A stretch of 64,000 nucleotides of DNA from Saprospiraceae bacterium (GTDB lineage: Bacteria > Bacteroidota > Bacteroidia > Chitinophagales > Saprospiraceae), in the NCBI GenBank assembly GCA_041392805.1, contig JAWKLJ010000001.1:1674001-1738000 (forward strand), written 5' to 3'. Both the position numbers and the translations under genes were made by a program. The notes below the pieces were generated by a model, which was not told the DNA's origin, made no database searches, and was given only the letters and a program-made list of their open reading frames with translations. This document shows, one piece after another, positions 35,889 through 44,443 of this stretch (its first letter is position 1; every line of letters begins with the position of its first letter).

Positions 35889-38276
35889 TTATTCTTCCCT
35901 CAAGCTCTTTACGGGGTCACCCCAAGCAGCCTTTAGGCTTTGATGTAAAATGGAAAATAACGCCAACAAGATGGTCAATACACTAGCCAGCAAAAAAAAG
36001 GTCCAATTTAGATCTATATGATAGGCAAAGTTAGACAGCCAGGACCGCATCGCGATAAAAGCTATAGGAATGGCAAGTCCATTGGCCAAAACCAAGAGTA
36101 GGACAAATTGACGAGACAACAAAGTCGTAATCTGGACAACCGTAGCACCGAGCACCTTTCTTACACCGATCTCCCTCGATCGAAATTGCACCATAGTCGC
36201 CATTAAACCATACAGGCCTAGACAAGCTAATAAAATTGTCAGCATGCTAAAGAAATTAATCAAGCCTGAAAAACGATTATCCGCTTGGTAAACTTTATTC
36301 ATCTGTTCATCAATAAAGGCAAACTCGAAGGGGGAATCGGAGGCAAATTTTGCCCAATCTTCTTGCAAAGAGGCTATCGTTTGTTGGAGATTATCCGTTT
36401 TTATGCGCAAAATAAAATGTTTCATTCTAGTTTCAGGGACGACAAGCACTAGGGGGCCAATCGGATCGTGAAGTGACTTATAATTGAAATCCTCTATGAC
36501 ACCAATGACTTCTGCTTCTTTGATGTTACTGATTTGTAATTTTTTTCCCAAAGGATTATCCCATCCAAAAACTTTTGCAGCTGCTTCATTTATAATAACT
36601 GAATTGGCCGTATCACCTGGGTGCTGGCTTGAAAAATCGCGGCCTTCTACAAAATTTACACCAAGCGTACTCAAATAATCAAAGTAGCCACCCATCAAAT
36701 TCATAGCAGGAGCATCTTCGGCATTGACCCCTTCCGGAATAATGGGTACAGAGCCATAATTATCATCAAATATATCACCTGCCGATACTTGTAACACATT
36801 GGGGTTTTGTGTAAATATTTGATGGGCTAAAGGGTATCGCTCCAAAAAGTCGGACCTTTGCAAGGTAAGACTCACTAGCTGCTCGCTTTCAAAACCTAAT
36901 GCTTTATTACGAATAAATTGCATTTGCTGAGTAACGACCAAACTTGAAGAAATGAGTGCAGCCGTTACCACAAACTGCGCAATAATTAAAGCTTTCCGGA
37001 TATTCAACCCTCCTTGTCCAGTTTTCACCTGCCCTTTAAGTACATCTATTATTCTGAAGCGAGAAAGAACCGAAGCCGGATACAAACCAGCCAAAAAACC
37101 CGCCAGCAAAGCCATACCAATAAATAAGGGGAGTAGGAACAGATAATCTCCTAAGGTCACCTGGTTCTCCAAGTTCAAAACTGTAAAAATATATCCTTTG
37201 AATATTTCTACCAACAACAAGCCAAGGCCCAGACTGCACAAAGCGACAACCATGGCCTCTCCCACGAATTGTACAAAAAGCGTCTTCCTCAGTGCGCCCA
37301 TTACTTTTCGAATCCCTGTTTCCTTGGCTCGCTTGATAGATCGTGCAGTGGAAATATTCATGTAATTAAAACCAGCAACCAATAATAATAAGAGTGCCAA
37401 AACCGATAACCCGTAGGTATAAACCAAGCTGCCATTCTTGTGGGCATTACTATTGAGCATTGTCCCAGAATGAAAATAAACATCCTTCAATGGTTGTAGG
37501 TGCAGGGTGGCTCTTTCTGCTCTTTGCGCACTCATATTATCGGCTAAAAATTGATCCAGTTGGGCCTCAACGACCGGAGCGCTAGCGGCGTCCTTTAACA
37601 ACAAGTATGTATGAAAAGAAATCCACCCCCAGCTTTGTAAATTGACGGGATAACCAAAAGGTACTTTAAAGGTGGAAAAGGAAATTAAACCATCAAAATC
37701 CAAATGGCTTCGCAGGGGAGCTTCCTTCAATACGCCAGTGACGGTAAGCGAAGTTTCGCCATCTAATACCAGGCTCTTGCCTATGGGGTCTTCGGATCCA
37801 AAATATCGAGCGGCTAATGCTGGGGTAAGCACAATGGTGTTCGGCGCTGCCAAAGCTTGGGTTGGGTTACCTTTTTGCAAAGGAAAACTAAATAGTTCAA
37901 AAAAAGCGGGATCGGCATACACCAAATTTTGTTCATAGTTTTGCTGATCCTTATAGGAAAGGACAACATCCTGCGTATAACGTAATCGAATAGCTTTTTC
38001 TACCTGTGGATAATTAGCCACCAGAGCCGGGCCCATAGGAGGGGAAGTCGTGGCCAAATGCCTACCATCTGCAACCTTTATAGTTTCATCATAGGTAAGG
38101 CGAAAAACGCGATTACCATTTATATGAAACCTATCTATGCTCATTTCATTACTAACATAGAAAAAAATCGCAATTACCCCAGCAAACCCAATGGCTAAAC
38201 TAAGGATGTTGATGGCCGCTATCACCTTATCTTTGAATAATGAGCGGATAGCAATTTTAAAGTAATTTTTTAGCAT
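35889..38276 (-). CDS. MacB/FtsX-type ABC transporter permease, 795 aa
   Basis: This is a full-length permease. The anchor is MLKNYFKIAIRSLFKDKVIA. Core domain 1 includes TIVLTPALAARYFG. The first FtsX signature is RAKETGIRKVMGA (T for the usual V/I) near 310. Core domain 2 has VEGRDFSSQHPGD, then SVIINEAAAK, and VIEDFNYKSLHD, which deviates from VVKDFH. The second signature is RSREIGVRKVLGA. It ends DPVKSLREE. It is the middle gene of a three-permease operon, 10 bp after the upstream gene and 11 bp before the frameshifted one. Confidence 0.94.
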   Translation of the reverse strand: MLKNYFKIAIRSLFKDKVIAAINILSLAIGFAGVIAIFFYVSNEMSIDRFHINGNRVFRLTYDETIKVADGRHLATTSPPMGPALVANYPQVEKAIRLRYTQDVVLSYKDQQNYEQNLVYADPAFFELFSFPLQKGNPTQALAAPNTIVLTPALAARYFGSEDPIGKSLVLDGETSLTVTGVLKEAPLRSHLDFDGLISFSTFKVPFGYPVNLQSWGWISFHTYLLLKDAASAPVVEAQLDQFLADNMSAQRAERATLHLQPLKDVYFHSGTMLNSNAHKNGSLVYTYGLSVLALLLLLVAGFNYMNISTARSIKRAKETGIRKVMGALRKTLFVQFVGEAMVVALCSLGLGLLLVEIFKGYIFTVLNLENQVTLGDYLFLLPLFIGMALLAGFLAGLYPASVLSRFRIIDVLKGQVKTGQGGLNIRKALIIAQFVVTAALISSSLVVTQQMQFIRNKALGFESEQLVSLTLQRSDFLERYPLAHQIFTQNPNVLQVSAGDIFDDNYGSVPIIPEGVNAEDAPAMNLMGGYFDYLSTLGVNFVEGRDFSSQHPGDTANSVIINEAAAKVFGWDNPLGKKLQISNIKEAEVIGVIEDFNYKSLHDPIGPLVLVVPETRMKHFILRIKTDNLQQTIASLQEDWAKFASDSPFEFAFIDEQMNKVYQADNRFSGLINFFSMLTILLACLGLYGLMATMVQFRSREIGVRKVLGATVVQITTLLSRQFVLLLVLANGLAIPIAFIAMRSWLSNFAYHIDLNWTFFLLASVLTILLALFSILHQSLKAAWGDPVKSLREE

Positions 38277-38286
38277 AGTCTTTTTA

Positions 38287-40740
38287 TTACTCGTTTTTCA
38301 AGGCATCCACCGGATTCGTCAAGGCAGCTTTTAGGGTATGATAGCTAACGGTGAACAGAATAATGGAAAGGCAGAGAAGCCCTGCTACTAAAAATACCGT
38401 CCCATTCAACTCAATTTTAAATTCGAAATTGCTCAGCCACTTTCGCATAACCACAAGCGATAAAGGAGTGGCAATGCAAAGGGCAATAGCTGTCAGGATT
38501 AAAAATTCTCGATTGAGTAATAGCAATAAATTGGAAATACCTGCACCTAGTACTTTTCTTATCCCAATTTCTTTGGTTTTATTGACCAGCATCATCCCCG
38601 CTAGTCCAAATAAGCCAAGGGAAGCAATAATAATGGCAAAGATGGTGGCGATACCCATGACTTGGGTCCATCGTTCGTACGACGCATACTGGGCTGCCAC
38701 ATCCTGATCCAGGAAAGAATAGTCAAAAGGTTTGTCGGCTGCTATTTTTTTCCAGGTCGATTCTAATAGCGCGATGGCCCCCGGAAGGTTATTTCCATCT
38801 GCCTTTAGCAGTAGGTGCTGTATTTTTCCTTCATCGGGATTTAAGTACATCAACATCGGTTGAATGGCCTGATCCAAGGCCAGGAAATGGAAATCCTTCA
38901 CCACCCCTACAATTTTATTCGTAGGAGACTCGGTACGCCAAGGGATTTGTGCACCAATCGGGTTCTCTAGCCCTAAATCCTTTACCAGCGCTTCATTTAC
39001 AATGATGGCATCCGTCATATCAGAAGGAAAGGCAGTCGAAAAGTCTCTCCCTGCCACGACCTCAATACCTAAGGTTTTGATATAATCATGATCCACCTTG
39101 TAACAAAAAGCGCGATGCTGTTCTTCGCGGTAATCATAGCCATTAATATCCCAACCTTTTGTAAAGGAAGCACTAGTGCCGCTAATGTTTTTGATCAAAG
39201 CATGTCCGCCCAATTCTTGCTTGAGTTGATTCATCAATCGTTCTCCTTCATCATCCCATCCGGTATGCGATTGTAAGACAATAAGCTGGTCTTTTTCGTA
39301 TCCCAAATCTTTTTGGTTGAGAAAACGCATTTGCTGAAACATGGTCAGGGAGCTAACGATCAAGAAAACGGCCAAGGAGTATTGCAAAACCACTGCTATC
39401 TTTGTAAAGCGAGGTTTAAAGCGATAAGTTTGGTTGCCACGTAAAGCTTTAATGGGTTTCAGGCGAGCGAGTATCATGGCGGGGTATCCTCCTGCAATGA
39501 GCCCCGAAACGAGTCCCATAGCTGCAATGATGCCCAAGGCACCAATATTATCTAATAACTTAAAATCCAGGTTGCGCTCTACAAAACCATTAAAATAGGG
39601 CAGCATTATATCTACCAGCACCAGGGCTAAACCAACCGCTAAGACAACCAGAAATTGCGCTTCCATCCAAAATTGTTTTTGCAGTTGACCTGGCCGAGCC
39701 CCGAGTACTTTCCTCATCCCTATTTCTATCGTCCGGCCGCTGGCCCCTGTCAAGGCAAGAGATATATAATTCAAACAAGCTATTAAAAGAATCAGCAAGG
39801 CAAGACTGGAGAGGATAAGCACATTGAGCGGGTGACCGCCGCCCCGCCAATGAACCGTAGGGTCAAGGTGAATGGCAGTTAAAGGGGTCAAGGACAGAGA
39901 AAAAGCCTGGTCTTCTTCACTCAGTATATATCTTTCCTTTATCCAATCAATAGAGGATTTGAATTGCGTAGCGACAAAACCACTTAATTTGTTTTGCCAT
40001 TCTTCGGGATTGGTTCCGGCTGCTAATTCTATAAATAAAGGGGTATTCGAGCTCCCCCATTGTGTTAATCTTCGCTCATAATATGGATTATTTTGAATAG
40101 GCAGCACCAATTGAAATGGCACACTGGTATTGGCAGGCATGTTTTCGGCCAGGCCACCCACTGTAAAAGGTTTTTCTTCGCCGTTAATCGTAACAAATAA
40201 CGTTTGTCCAACAGGGTTTGTCCGTCCAAAATATTTCTCTGCCAGCGCCTCCGTTAAGACCAGCTGTTCCTGCTGGGCTAAGACAGTAGTAGGGTTACCT
40301 TCTTTCAAAGGAAAGCTAAAAAAGCGGAAGAAATTATCATCTACATAAAAGCCTGTCTCGGGAAAAATCTTGTTCTCAAAACGAACAATAAATTCACCTT
40401 CCGCATAACGGCAATATTGGTTGACTTCGGGAAAAAGTTCTTTCAATTTAGGTCCTAAAGGCAAGGGTTGGTGCGCATATTTATAAATGCCTTTATTTTC
40501 CTTCCAATGCAACGGGGAAGCTTTATCCTCCGCCCCACTTTCCGTAAACTCCGTGCCATTCACTCGAAAGATCTGCGCTGCGTTTTCGTGGAAATGGTCA
40601 TAGGATAATTCATGCCGCACAAAGAGGTAGATCAATAGGCAAAAGGCAATGCCAATGGAGAGACCAAATATATTGACAAAGGAATAGAGCTTATGCTTCA
40701 AAAAGCTTCGAAAGGCAATTTTGATGTAATTTTTGAACAT
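38287..40740 (-). CDS. MacB/FtsX-type ABC transporter permease, 817 aa
   Basis: This is a full-length permease and the first gene of the operon 40740-33450. The anchor is MFKNYIKIAFRSFLKHKLYS. Core domain 1 includes QLVLTEALAEKYFG. The first FtsX signature is RTIEIGMRKVLGA near 333, and the second is KTKEIGIRKVLGA near 720. Core domain 2 shows VAGRDFSTAFPSD, then AIIVNEALVK, and VVKDFHFLALDQ. It ends NPVDALKNE. No ATPase gene accompanies this operon. A sigma-54-like promoter with degenerate activator sites lies 24-130 bp upstream, matching those of the two ATPase-containing operons. Confidence 0.95.
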   Translation of the reverse strand: MFKNYIKIAFRSFLKHKLYSFVNIFGLSIGIAFCLLIYLFVRHELSYDHFHENAAQIFRVNGTEFTESGAEDKASPLHWKENKGIYKYAHQPLPLGPKLKELFPEVNQYCRYAEGEFIVRFENKIFPETGFYVDDNFFRFFSFPLKEGNPTTVLAQQEQLVLTEALAEKYFGRTNPVGQTLFVTINGEEKPFTVGGLAENMPANTSVPFQLVLPIQNNPYYERRLTQWGSSNTPLFIELAAGTNPEEWQNKLSGFVATQFKSSIDWIKERYILSEEDQAFSLSLTPLTAIHLDPTVHWRGGGHPLNVLILSSLALLILLIACLNYISLALTGASGRTIEIGMRKVLGARPGQLQKQFWMEAQFLVVLAVGLALVLVDIMLPYFNGFVERNLDFKLLDNIGALGIIAAMGLVSGLIAGGYPAMILARLKPIKALRGNQTYRFKPRFTKIAVVLQYSLAVFLIVSSLTMFQQMRFLNQKDLGYEKDQLIVLQSHTGWDDEGERLMNQLKQELGGHALIKNISGTSASFTKGWDINGYDYREEQHRAFCYKVDHDYIKTLGIEVVAGRDFSTAFPSDMTDAIIVNEALVKDLGLENPIGAQIPWRTESPTNKIVGVVKDFHFLALDQAIQPMLMYLNPDEGKIQHLLLKADGNNLPGAIALLESTWKKIAADKPFDYSFLDQDVAAQYASYERWTQVMGIATIFAIIIASLGLFGLAGMMLVNKTKEIGIRKVLGAGISNLLLLLNREFLILTAIALCIATPLSLVVMRKWLSNFEFKIELNGTVFLVAGLLCLSIILFTVSYHTLKAALTNPVDALKNE

Positions 40741-40763
40741 AGCAGTCGGTTTTTAAAGGAGTG

Positions 40764-40779
40764 ACCAAAAAACATGCCA
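40764..40779 (-). promoter_or_regulatory. Candidate sigma-54 promoter for the 40740-33450 operon
   Basis: On the minus strand the sequence is TGGCATGTTTTTTGGT. The -24 GG and -12 element are 10 bases apart, with GG replacing GC at -12. It lies 23 bp before the first permease start. It is weaker than the promoter at 31143 but sits below a matching pair of activator-like sites. Confidence 0.5.
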
Positions 40780-40833
40780 TGCAATTAAATCACTGATTAT
40801 CAAAATATTAACCCCTTGTAATTATCCTCCTAT

Positions 40834-40870
40834 TGTGCGATGGTGAACAGATGTTGTTCGTTTTTGGACA
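40834..40870. promoter_or_regulatory. Degenerate pair of activator sites, 21 bp apart
   Basis: TGTGC-GATGGT-GAACA (40834-40849) and TGTTC-GTTTTT-GGACA (40855-40870) each differ from TGTTC-N6-GAACA at one arm position. Their 21-bp spacing is exactly that of the other two pairs. They are 55 bp from the -24 end instead of 66, which is one helical turn closer, so they face the same side of the DNA. Confidence 0.5.
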
Positions 40871-40883
40871 GTCTTTACCTGGC

Positions 40884-41060
40884 ATTGAATCAGCTGGAGC
40901 TGGTAGGCAGGCTCGGTTGTGGCAGGTTCACAGCTGGAGCTGGTGGACCAGCGGCCCCAGCGACATAGCGACACAGGCGCCATTGCCCTTTTGATTTTCA
41001 TTGACATTTTCCTGCCTTCGGCAGACAGGGATTTTGATTTTAATTTTGATTGATATTTTG
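40884..41060. repeat. Reverse-complement copy of the 14881-15221 repeat
   Basis: The blocks CAGCTGGAGCTGGT (twice), CCCCAGCGACATAGCG, CATTTTCCTGCCTTCGGCAG and ATTTTGATTTTAATTTTGAT are the reverse complement, in reversed order, of blocks at 14881-15221. Both copies lie upstream of a leftward permease gene. Non-coding. Confidence 0.65.
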
Positions 41061-41076
41061 ATTCCCCTCCCCTCCC

Positions 41077-42093
41077 TTACGGCTCAAAATAATTGAGATA
41101 ACCTTTGCGCAGTTTCATGGCAATCCGGTCCCTTAGCCTTTTAGGTTTTACCACTTCAACCGATTCGGCAAAACCAAGGATGAGTCTTTCTATTTCATAA
41201 TTATGGTGTACATAAAGGCTAATCAGGATGCTGCCATTCTCATAGCTTTCACATAACTTTTGCGAATGATGGATCGGTTTGGTAAGCACATATGGTGCAT
41301 TGCGTCGATCGACTTTCATTTCAATATGGATTAAATCTTTATCGCCGTGTACAGTGACACCAAAGGTGTTTTCGTAATAGGTATCAGCATCAAAATCTTT
41401 TTGTTCGTATTCCTTGCTTAAATCAAAATCGATCTGGTTAATTCTATCCAAGGCGAGCGTTAGAATTTTTGGGTTTTGGTGGTTTCGGCCGACAACAAAC
41501 CATCGATTATTGTATTCTTTCAGGATATAGGGGTGAAAAATATACAAATTGGCCTCCCTGGCACTAAAAGATTGATAGGTTATTTGCAAGACAATTTGTT
41601 TGATGATGGCCTGGTAAAGCACATCTAGGTATTTCAACCCTTTCAGGTGTTCATTTTTATCAATATGAATAATAGGCGCCTGGTGGTTTTTCTCTCGATA
41701 AACTTTATCTTCCAGCTTTTGGATCACACCATTCAATTCCGCAAATAAAGAAAAGTCTTTAAACTGTTTGAGCATTTCAACGGATTCCGCCAGCACATCC
41801 ATGTCGATGGTAGTTAGCGGAATAGCTGTAATACTGAATTCCTCGTCTTCGTATCGATAGTACTTCCGATCATATACTTCGATCGGTGCGTCGTAGCCCA
41901 ATTTATCACTCCGCATCATTTGAATGTCTAATTGGATGGTGCGTTTGCTGACATTCGCGTTTTTCCCTTCGTATTCATAGAGGGCTGCTGAGCATGCCTC
42001 AATCAAATCTTCCAGGCTCCAGCGTCGTGATCGGTTTTGCAGGCACCTATCAATAGTGCGGTACCTGATGAGGGCGTTTTTGTTGAGGGCCAT
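41077..42093 (-). CDS. WYL-domain transcriptional regulator
   Basis: This is a 338-residue cytoplasmic regulator. The N-terminal helix-turn-helix region (about 1-80) includes IDRCLQNRSRRWSLEDLIEAC and KRTIQLDIQMMRSD. A linker follows, then the WYL domain (about 165-235) with YQAIIKQIVLQITYQSF, FHPYILKEYNNRWFVVGR and LALDRINQI, and a C-terminal WCX-like extension. The family-naming W-Y-L triad reads W-F-V here. WYL proteins bind nucleic-acid or nucleotide ligands and regulate defence and RNA- or DNA-repair genes. It is divergent from the rtcB gene and shares a 164-bp upstream region with it, so it probably regulates rtcB. Confidence 0.9.
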   Translation of the reverse strand: MALNKNALIRYRTIDRCLQNRSRRWSLEDLIEACSAALYEYEGKNANVSKRTIQLDIQMMRSDKLGYDAPIEVYDRKYYRYEDEEFSITAIPLTTIDMDVLAESVEMLKQFKDFSLFAELNGVIQKLEDKVYREKNHQAPIIHIDKNEHLKGLKYLDVLYQAIIKQIVLQITYQSFSAREANLYIFHPYILKEYNNRWFVVGRNHQNPKILTLALDRINQIDFDLSKEYEQKDFDADTYYENTFGVTVHGDKDLIHIEMKVDRRNAPYVLTKPIHHSQKLCESYENGSILISLYVHHNYEIERLILGFAESVEVVKPKRLRDRIAMKLRKGYLNYFEP

Positions 42094-42207
42094 TTCATGG
42101 TGTTTTGGTCAAAAGATGCTTGTTGAAAGTCTGCGGCGTAGATAGCGGGAACTTTTTCCTTTGGAAAAGGATTTTTCAACCATAAATTTAAAATTATTTT
42201 TCAAGTA

Positions 42208-42222
42208 CGCAAAATCATTGCG
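42208..42222. promoter_or_regulatory. Palindrome in the WYL-rtcB divergent region
   Basis: CGCAA-AATCA-TTGCG (42208-42222) is a perfect 5-bp-arm palindrome 36 bp before the rtcB start, a possible operator for the WYL regulator. A second palindrome, TTTTCC-TTT-GGAAAA, lies at 42154-42168. Neither is experimentally linked. Confidence 0.35.
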
Positions 42223-42257
42223 CAGTATGCATTTAGGTTTGTATCAAACTTTAAGTT

Positions 42258-43643
42258 ATGACTATCACAGGAAAAACATTGATCGAATTAGGGTACCGAC
42301 CAGGGAAATGGTTTAAGGAAGCGATCCAGGTAGCCAACACAGAAGCATTAGTAGGTGAAGCATTAATACAATACCTAAATCATATGCAACCACAGCTCAT
42401 TGATCCGCACGAAGTGGGTCCAACCTATCATAAAAATATCCAGGCAGAATCGGAAGAAGAGACAAACAATATCCAAGATGTTTTCAAATCAATGGATGTC
42501 TTGATGAAAACCCCCACCCTTATGACAGGAGCCGTCATGCCCGATGCTTGCCCAACGGGTGGCACCGGACACATTCCGGTTGGAGGAGTGGTGGTGGCAA
42601 AAAATGCCATTCATCCGGCCATGCATAGCGCAGATGTTTGTTGCTCGGTGATGATGACCTCCTTTGGAAAAATTTCCCCGAAGAAGGTTTTGGATGCGGC
42701 ACATGCAACGACTCATTTTGGTGGCGGTGGACGAGCTGATCTATTTGATTTCCCGGCCCAATTGGAAGAGAAAATCAGGGACAATACATTCTTAAACAAT
42801 GAGCGAAGCCTAAGCCTGGCCAAAACCCATTTGGGTACACAAGGGGATGGGAATCATTTCCTTTATGTCGGCATTTCTCAGGAAACAGGTGAAACTATCA
42901 TGGTGACTCACCACGGAAGTCGTGGGTTTGGTGCCCATCTTTACAAAAACGGCATGAAAATAGCCGAAGGATTCCGAAAGGAGCTATCACCGGCAACCTT
43001 AGCGATCAATGCCTGGATTCCCTATACTGAACCAGAGGGAAAAGCCTATTGGGAAGCCTTGCAAATCGCCCGAGAATGGACGAAATTAAACCATACGGTG
43101 CTGCACCAAACAATTTGTAGAAGACTAAAAGTTGAGCCAACACGCCGATTTTGGAACGAGCACAACTTCGTTTTCAAGGAAGGCGATTTATTCTACCATG
43201 CCAAAGGGGCAACGCCTTTAGATGACAAATTCGTGCCGGATTCAACAGATGGATTGCGTTTGATCCCATTAAATATGAGGGAGCCGGTTTTGATTGTAAA
43301 AGGTGAAACGACCAACAACAACCTGGGTTTTGCTCCACACGGAGCAGGGAGAAACATTAGCCGTTCTCAGCATATCAGGAATAATGCTGGGCAAACGATT
43401 AAAGCCATCTTTGCCCAGGAAACGCAAGGGCTTGATGTACGCTTTTTCTCCGGAAACATCGATATCTCCGAGCTGCCAACGGCCTATAAAAATGCCGAAA
43501 ACGTCCAGGCCCAAATGAAGGCATTCGGGCTGGGGGAAGTTGTAGATAAAATCATGCCATATGGATGTATCATGGCAGGAGATTGGAAAGTGGACGCACC
43601 TTGGCGAAGAAAGCGGAGGACAAATTCGAGAAGGCGGAAGTGA
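42258..43643 (+). CDS. rtcB: RtcB-family RNA ligase
   Basis: RtcB joins RNA 2',3'-cyclic phosphate (or 3'-phosphate) and 5'-hydroxyl ends using GTP and Mn2+, acting in RNA repair. The metal-binding motif H-S-A-D-V-C-C (D126, C129), GTQGDGNHF, HHGSRGFGAHL and the guanylylated-histidine motif HGAGRNISRS (H361) are visible. At 461 residues it is longer than the roughly 400-residue classical enzyme, with about 50 extra N-terminal residues. The C-terminus ends in an unusual basic tail (WRRKRRTNSRRRK) encoded by low-complexity purine-rich DNA that continues into the intergenic repeat. It is divergent from the WYL regulator and followed by an unknown gene 106 bp downstream. Confidence 0.93.
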   Translation: MTITGKTLIELGYRPGKWFKEAIQVANTEALVGEALIQYLNHMQPQLIDPHEVGPTYHKNIQAESEEETNNIQDVFKSMDVLMKTPTLMTGAVMPDACPTGGTGHIPVGGVVVAKNAIHPAMHSADVCCSVMMTSFGKISPKKVLDAAHATTHFGGGGRADLFDFPAQLEEKIRDNTFLNNERSLSLAKTHLGTQGDGNHFLYVGISQETGETIMVTHHGSRGFGAHLYKNGMKIAEGFRKELSPATLAINAWIPYTEPEGKAYWEALQIAREWTKLNHTVLHQTICRRLKVEPTRRFWNEHNFVFKEGDLFYHAKGATPLDDKFVPDSTDGLRLIPLNMREPVLIVKGETTNNNLGFAPHGAGRNISRSQHIRNNAGQTIKAIFAQETQGLDVRFFSGNIDISELPTAYKNAENVQAQMKAFGLGEVVDKIMPYGCIMAGDWKVDAPWRRKRRTNSRRRK

Positions 43644-43749
43644 GCGGACGGATGTGAGCGGACAGGTCCTGTTTTTTCTCTTCTCTTTTCTGTCCTCTCT
43701 CTTCTGTCATCTGTCCTCTCCATTCTAAAACACATAAAATATATACCAA
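43644..43749. repeat. Purine/pyrimidine hairpin-like spacer
   Basis: GAGCGGACGGATGTGAGCGG is followed by CCTG and a pyrimidine run with TCTTCTCTTTTCTGTCC and CATCTGTCCTCTCC. The design is that of the hairpin repeats at 9961 and 33262 with different wording. It sits between rtcB and the following gene. Confidence 0.4.
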
Positions 43750-44412
43750 ATGGAAACTACCAAAACAGCGACCTATCAAGATTGGATTCAATTTCTCTTT
43801 GATCATGACGAGTCGCAAGGTGACTGGCGTTTTGATGTTAATCTTGTAGAAATCAGGGTTACGGAAGTTCAAATCGTGGACTTCGTTACTAGGATGTTTG
43901 AAAACTTCGAAAAGGATGTTGCCCATTATTCAGATTGGCAAATCGGCATGGGCTTAGATTATGTTTTTAATGGAAGTTGCTCTGATTTTGCCTTTGCACT
44001 AAGGGATCAACCTGCGCCCCTGGAAAAAAGATTGGCCGCCATTCGATCGCTGAAATTAATGTATGCGCATTGCTTTGAACCTCGCTGCGAGCCCGTATTA
44101 GGGCATTGGGATGAGAGAGGGAATGGATTGAATCATATTTGCTATATGCTTTGGGATGTAACGCCGTTGGACTATGTTGAAGGTAATCCGGAGGGGCAGG
44201 AAATACACGGAGCCGTCATTGATGTCATGAAATACGCACTGGGTCTAAACAATATTGCTTGTATCGAGAGTGGCCTACATGGGCTGGGGCATTTAACCTT
44301 CCATAACCCTCAAGCTGCACAAATTATTCAGGCCTTTAAAAAGAATACAAAAGGACTTGATTCGAGGTTGCTTTCCTATGCACAAGCCGCTCAAATGGGT
44401 TGTATTCAGTAG
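43750..44412 (+). CDS. Unrecognised 220-aa protein downstream of rtcB
   Basis: I do not recognise this family. The protein is soluble, with no signal peptide or membrane segment, and has a normal composition (METTKTATYQDWIQFLFDHDE at the start). It contains two close cysteines (AHCFEPRCEPV), ICYMLWDVTPLDY, and a histidine-containing segment ESGLHGLGHLTFHNP that could bind metal. The C-terminal part (AAQIIQAFKKNTK) looks helical. It follows rtcB in the same direction, so an RNA-repair or stress link is possible by context only. It ends 31 bp from the stop of the convergent TlpA-like gene. Confidence 0.75.
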   Translation: METTKTATYQDWIQFLFDHDESQGDWRFDVNLVEIRVTEVQIVDFVTRMFENFEKDVAHYSDWQIGMGLDYVFNGSCSDFAFALRDQPAPLEKRLAAIRSLKLMYAHCFEPRCEPVLGHWDERGNGLNHICYMLWDVTPLDYVEGNPEGQEIHGAVIDVMKYALGLNNIACIESGLHGLGHLTFHNPQAAQIIQAFKKNTKGLDSRLLSYAQAAQMGCIQ

Positions 44413-44443
44413 CTGGAATGACAGCTGAAATACGGAATGCCTT

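Noticed and set aside
41077..44412. Phage-defence island around the WYL and RtcB genes
   Set aside because: No restriction, toxin, integrase or other defence genes accompany them; RNA repair is the simpler reading.
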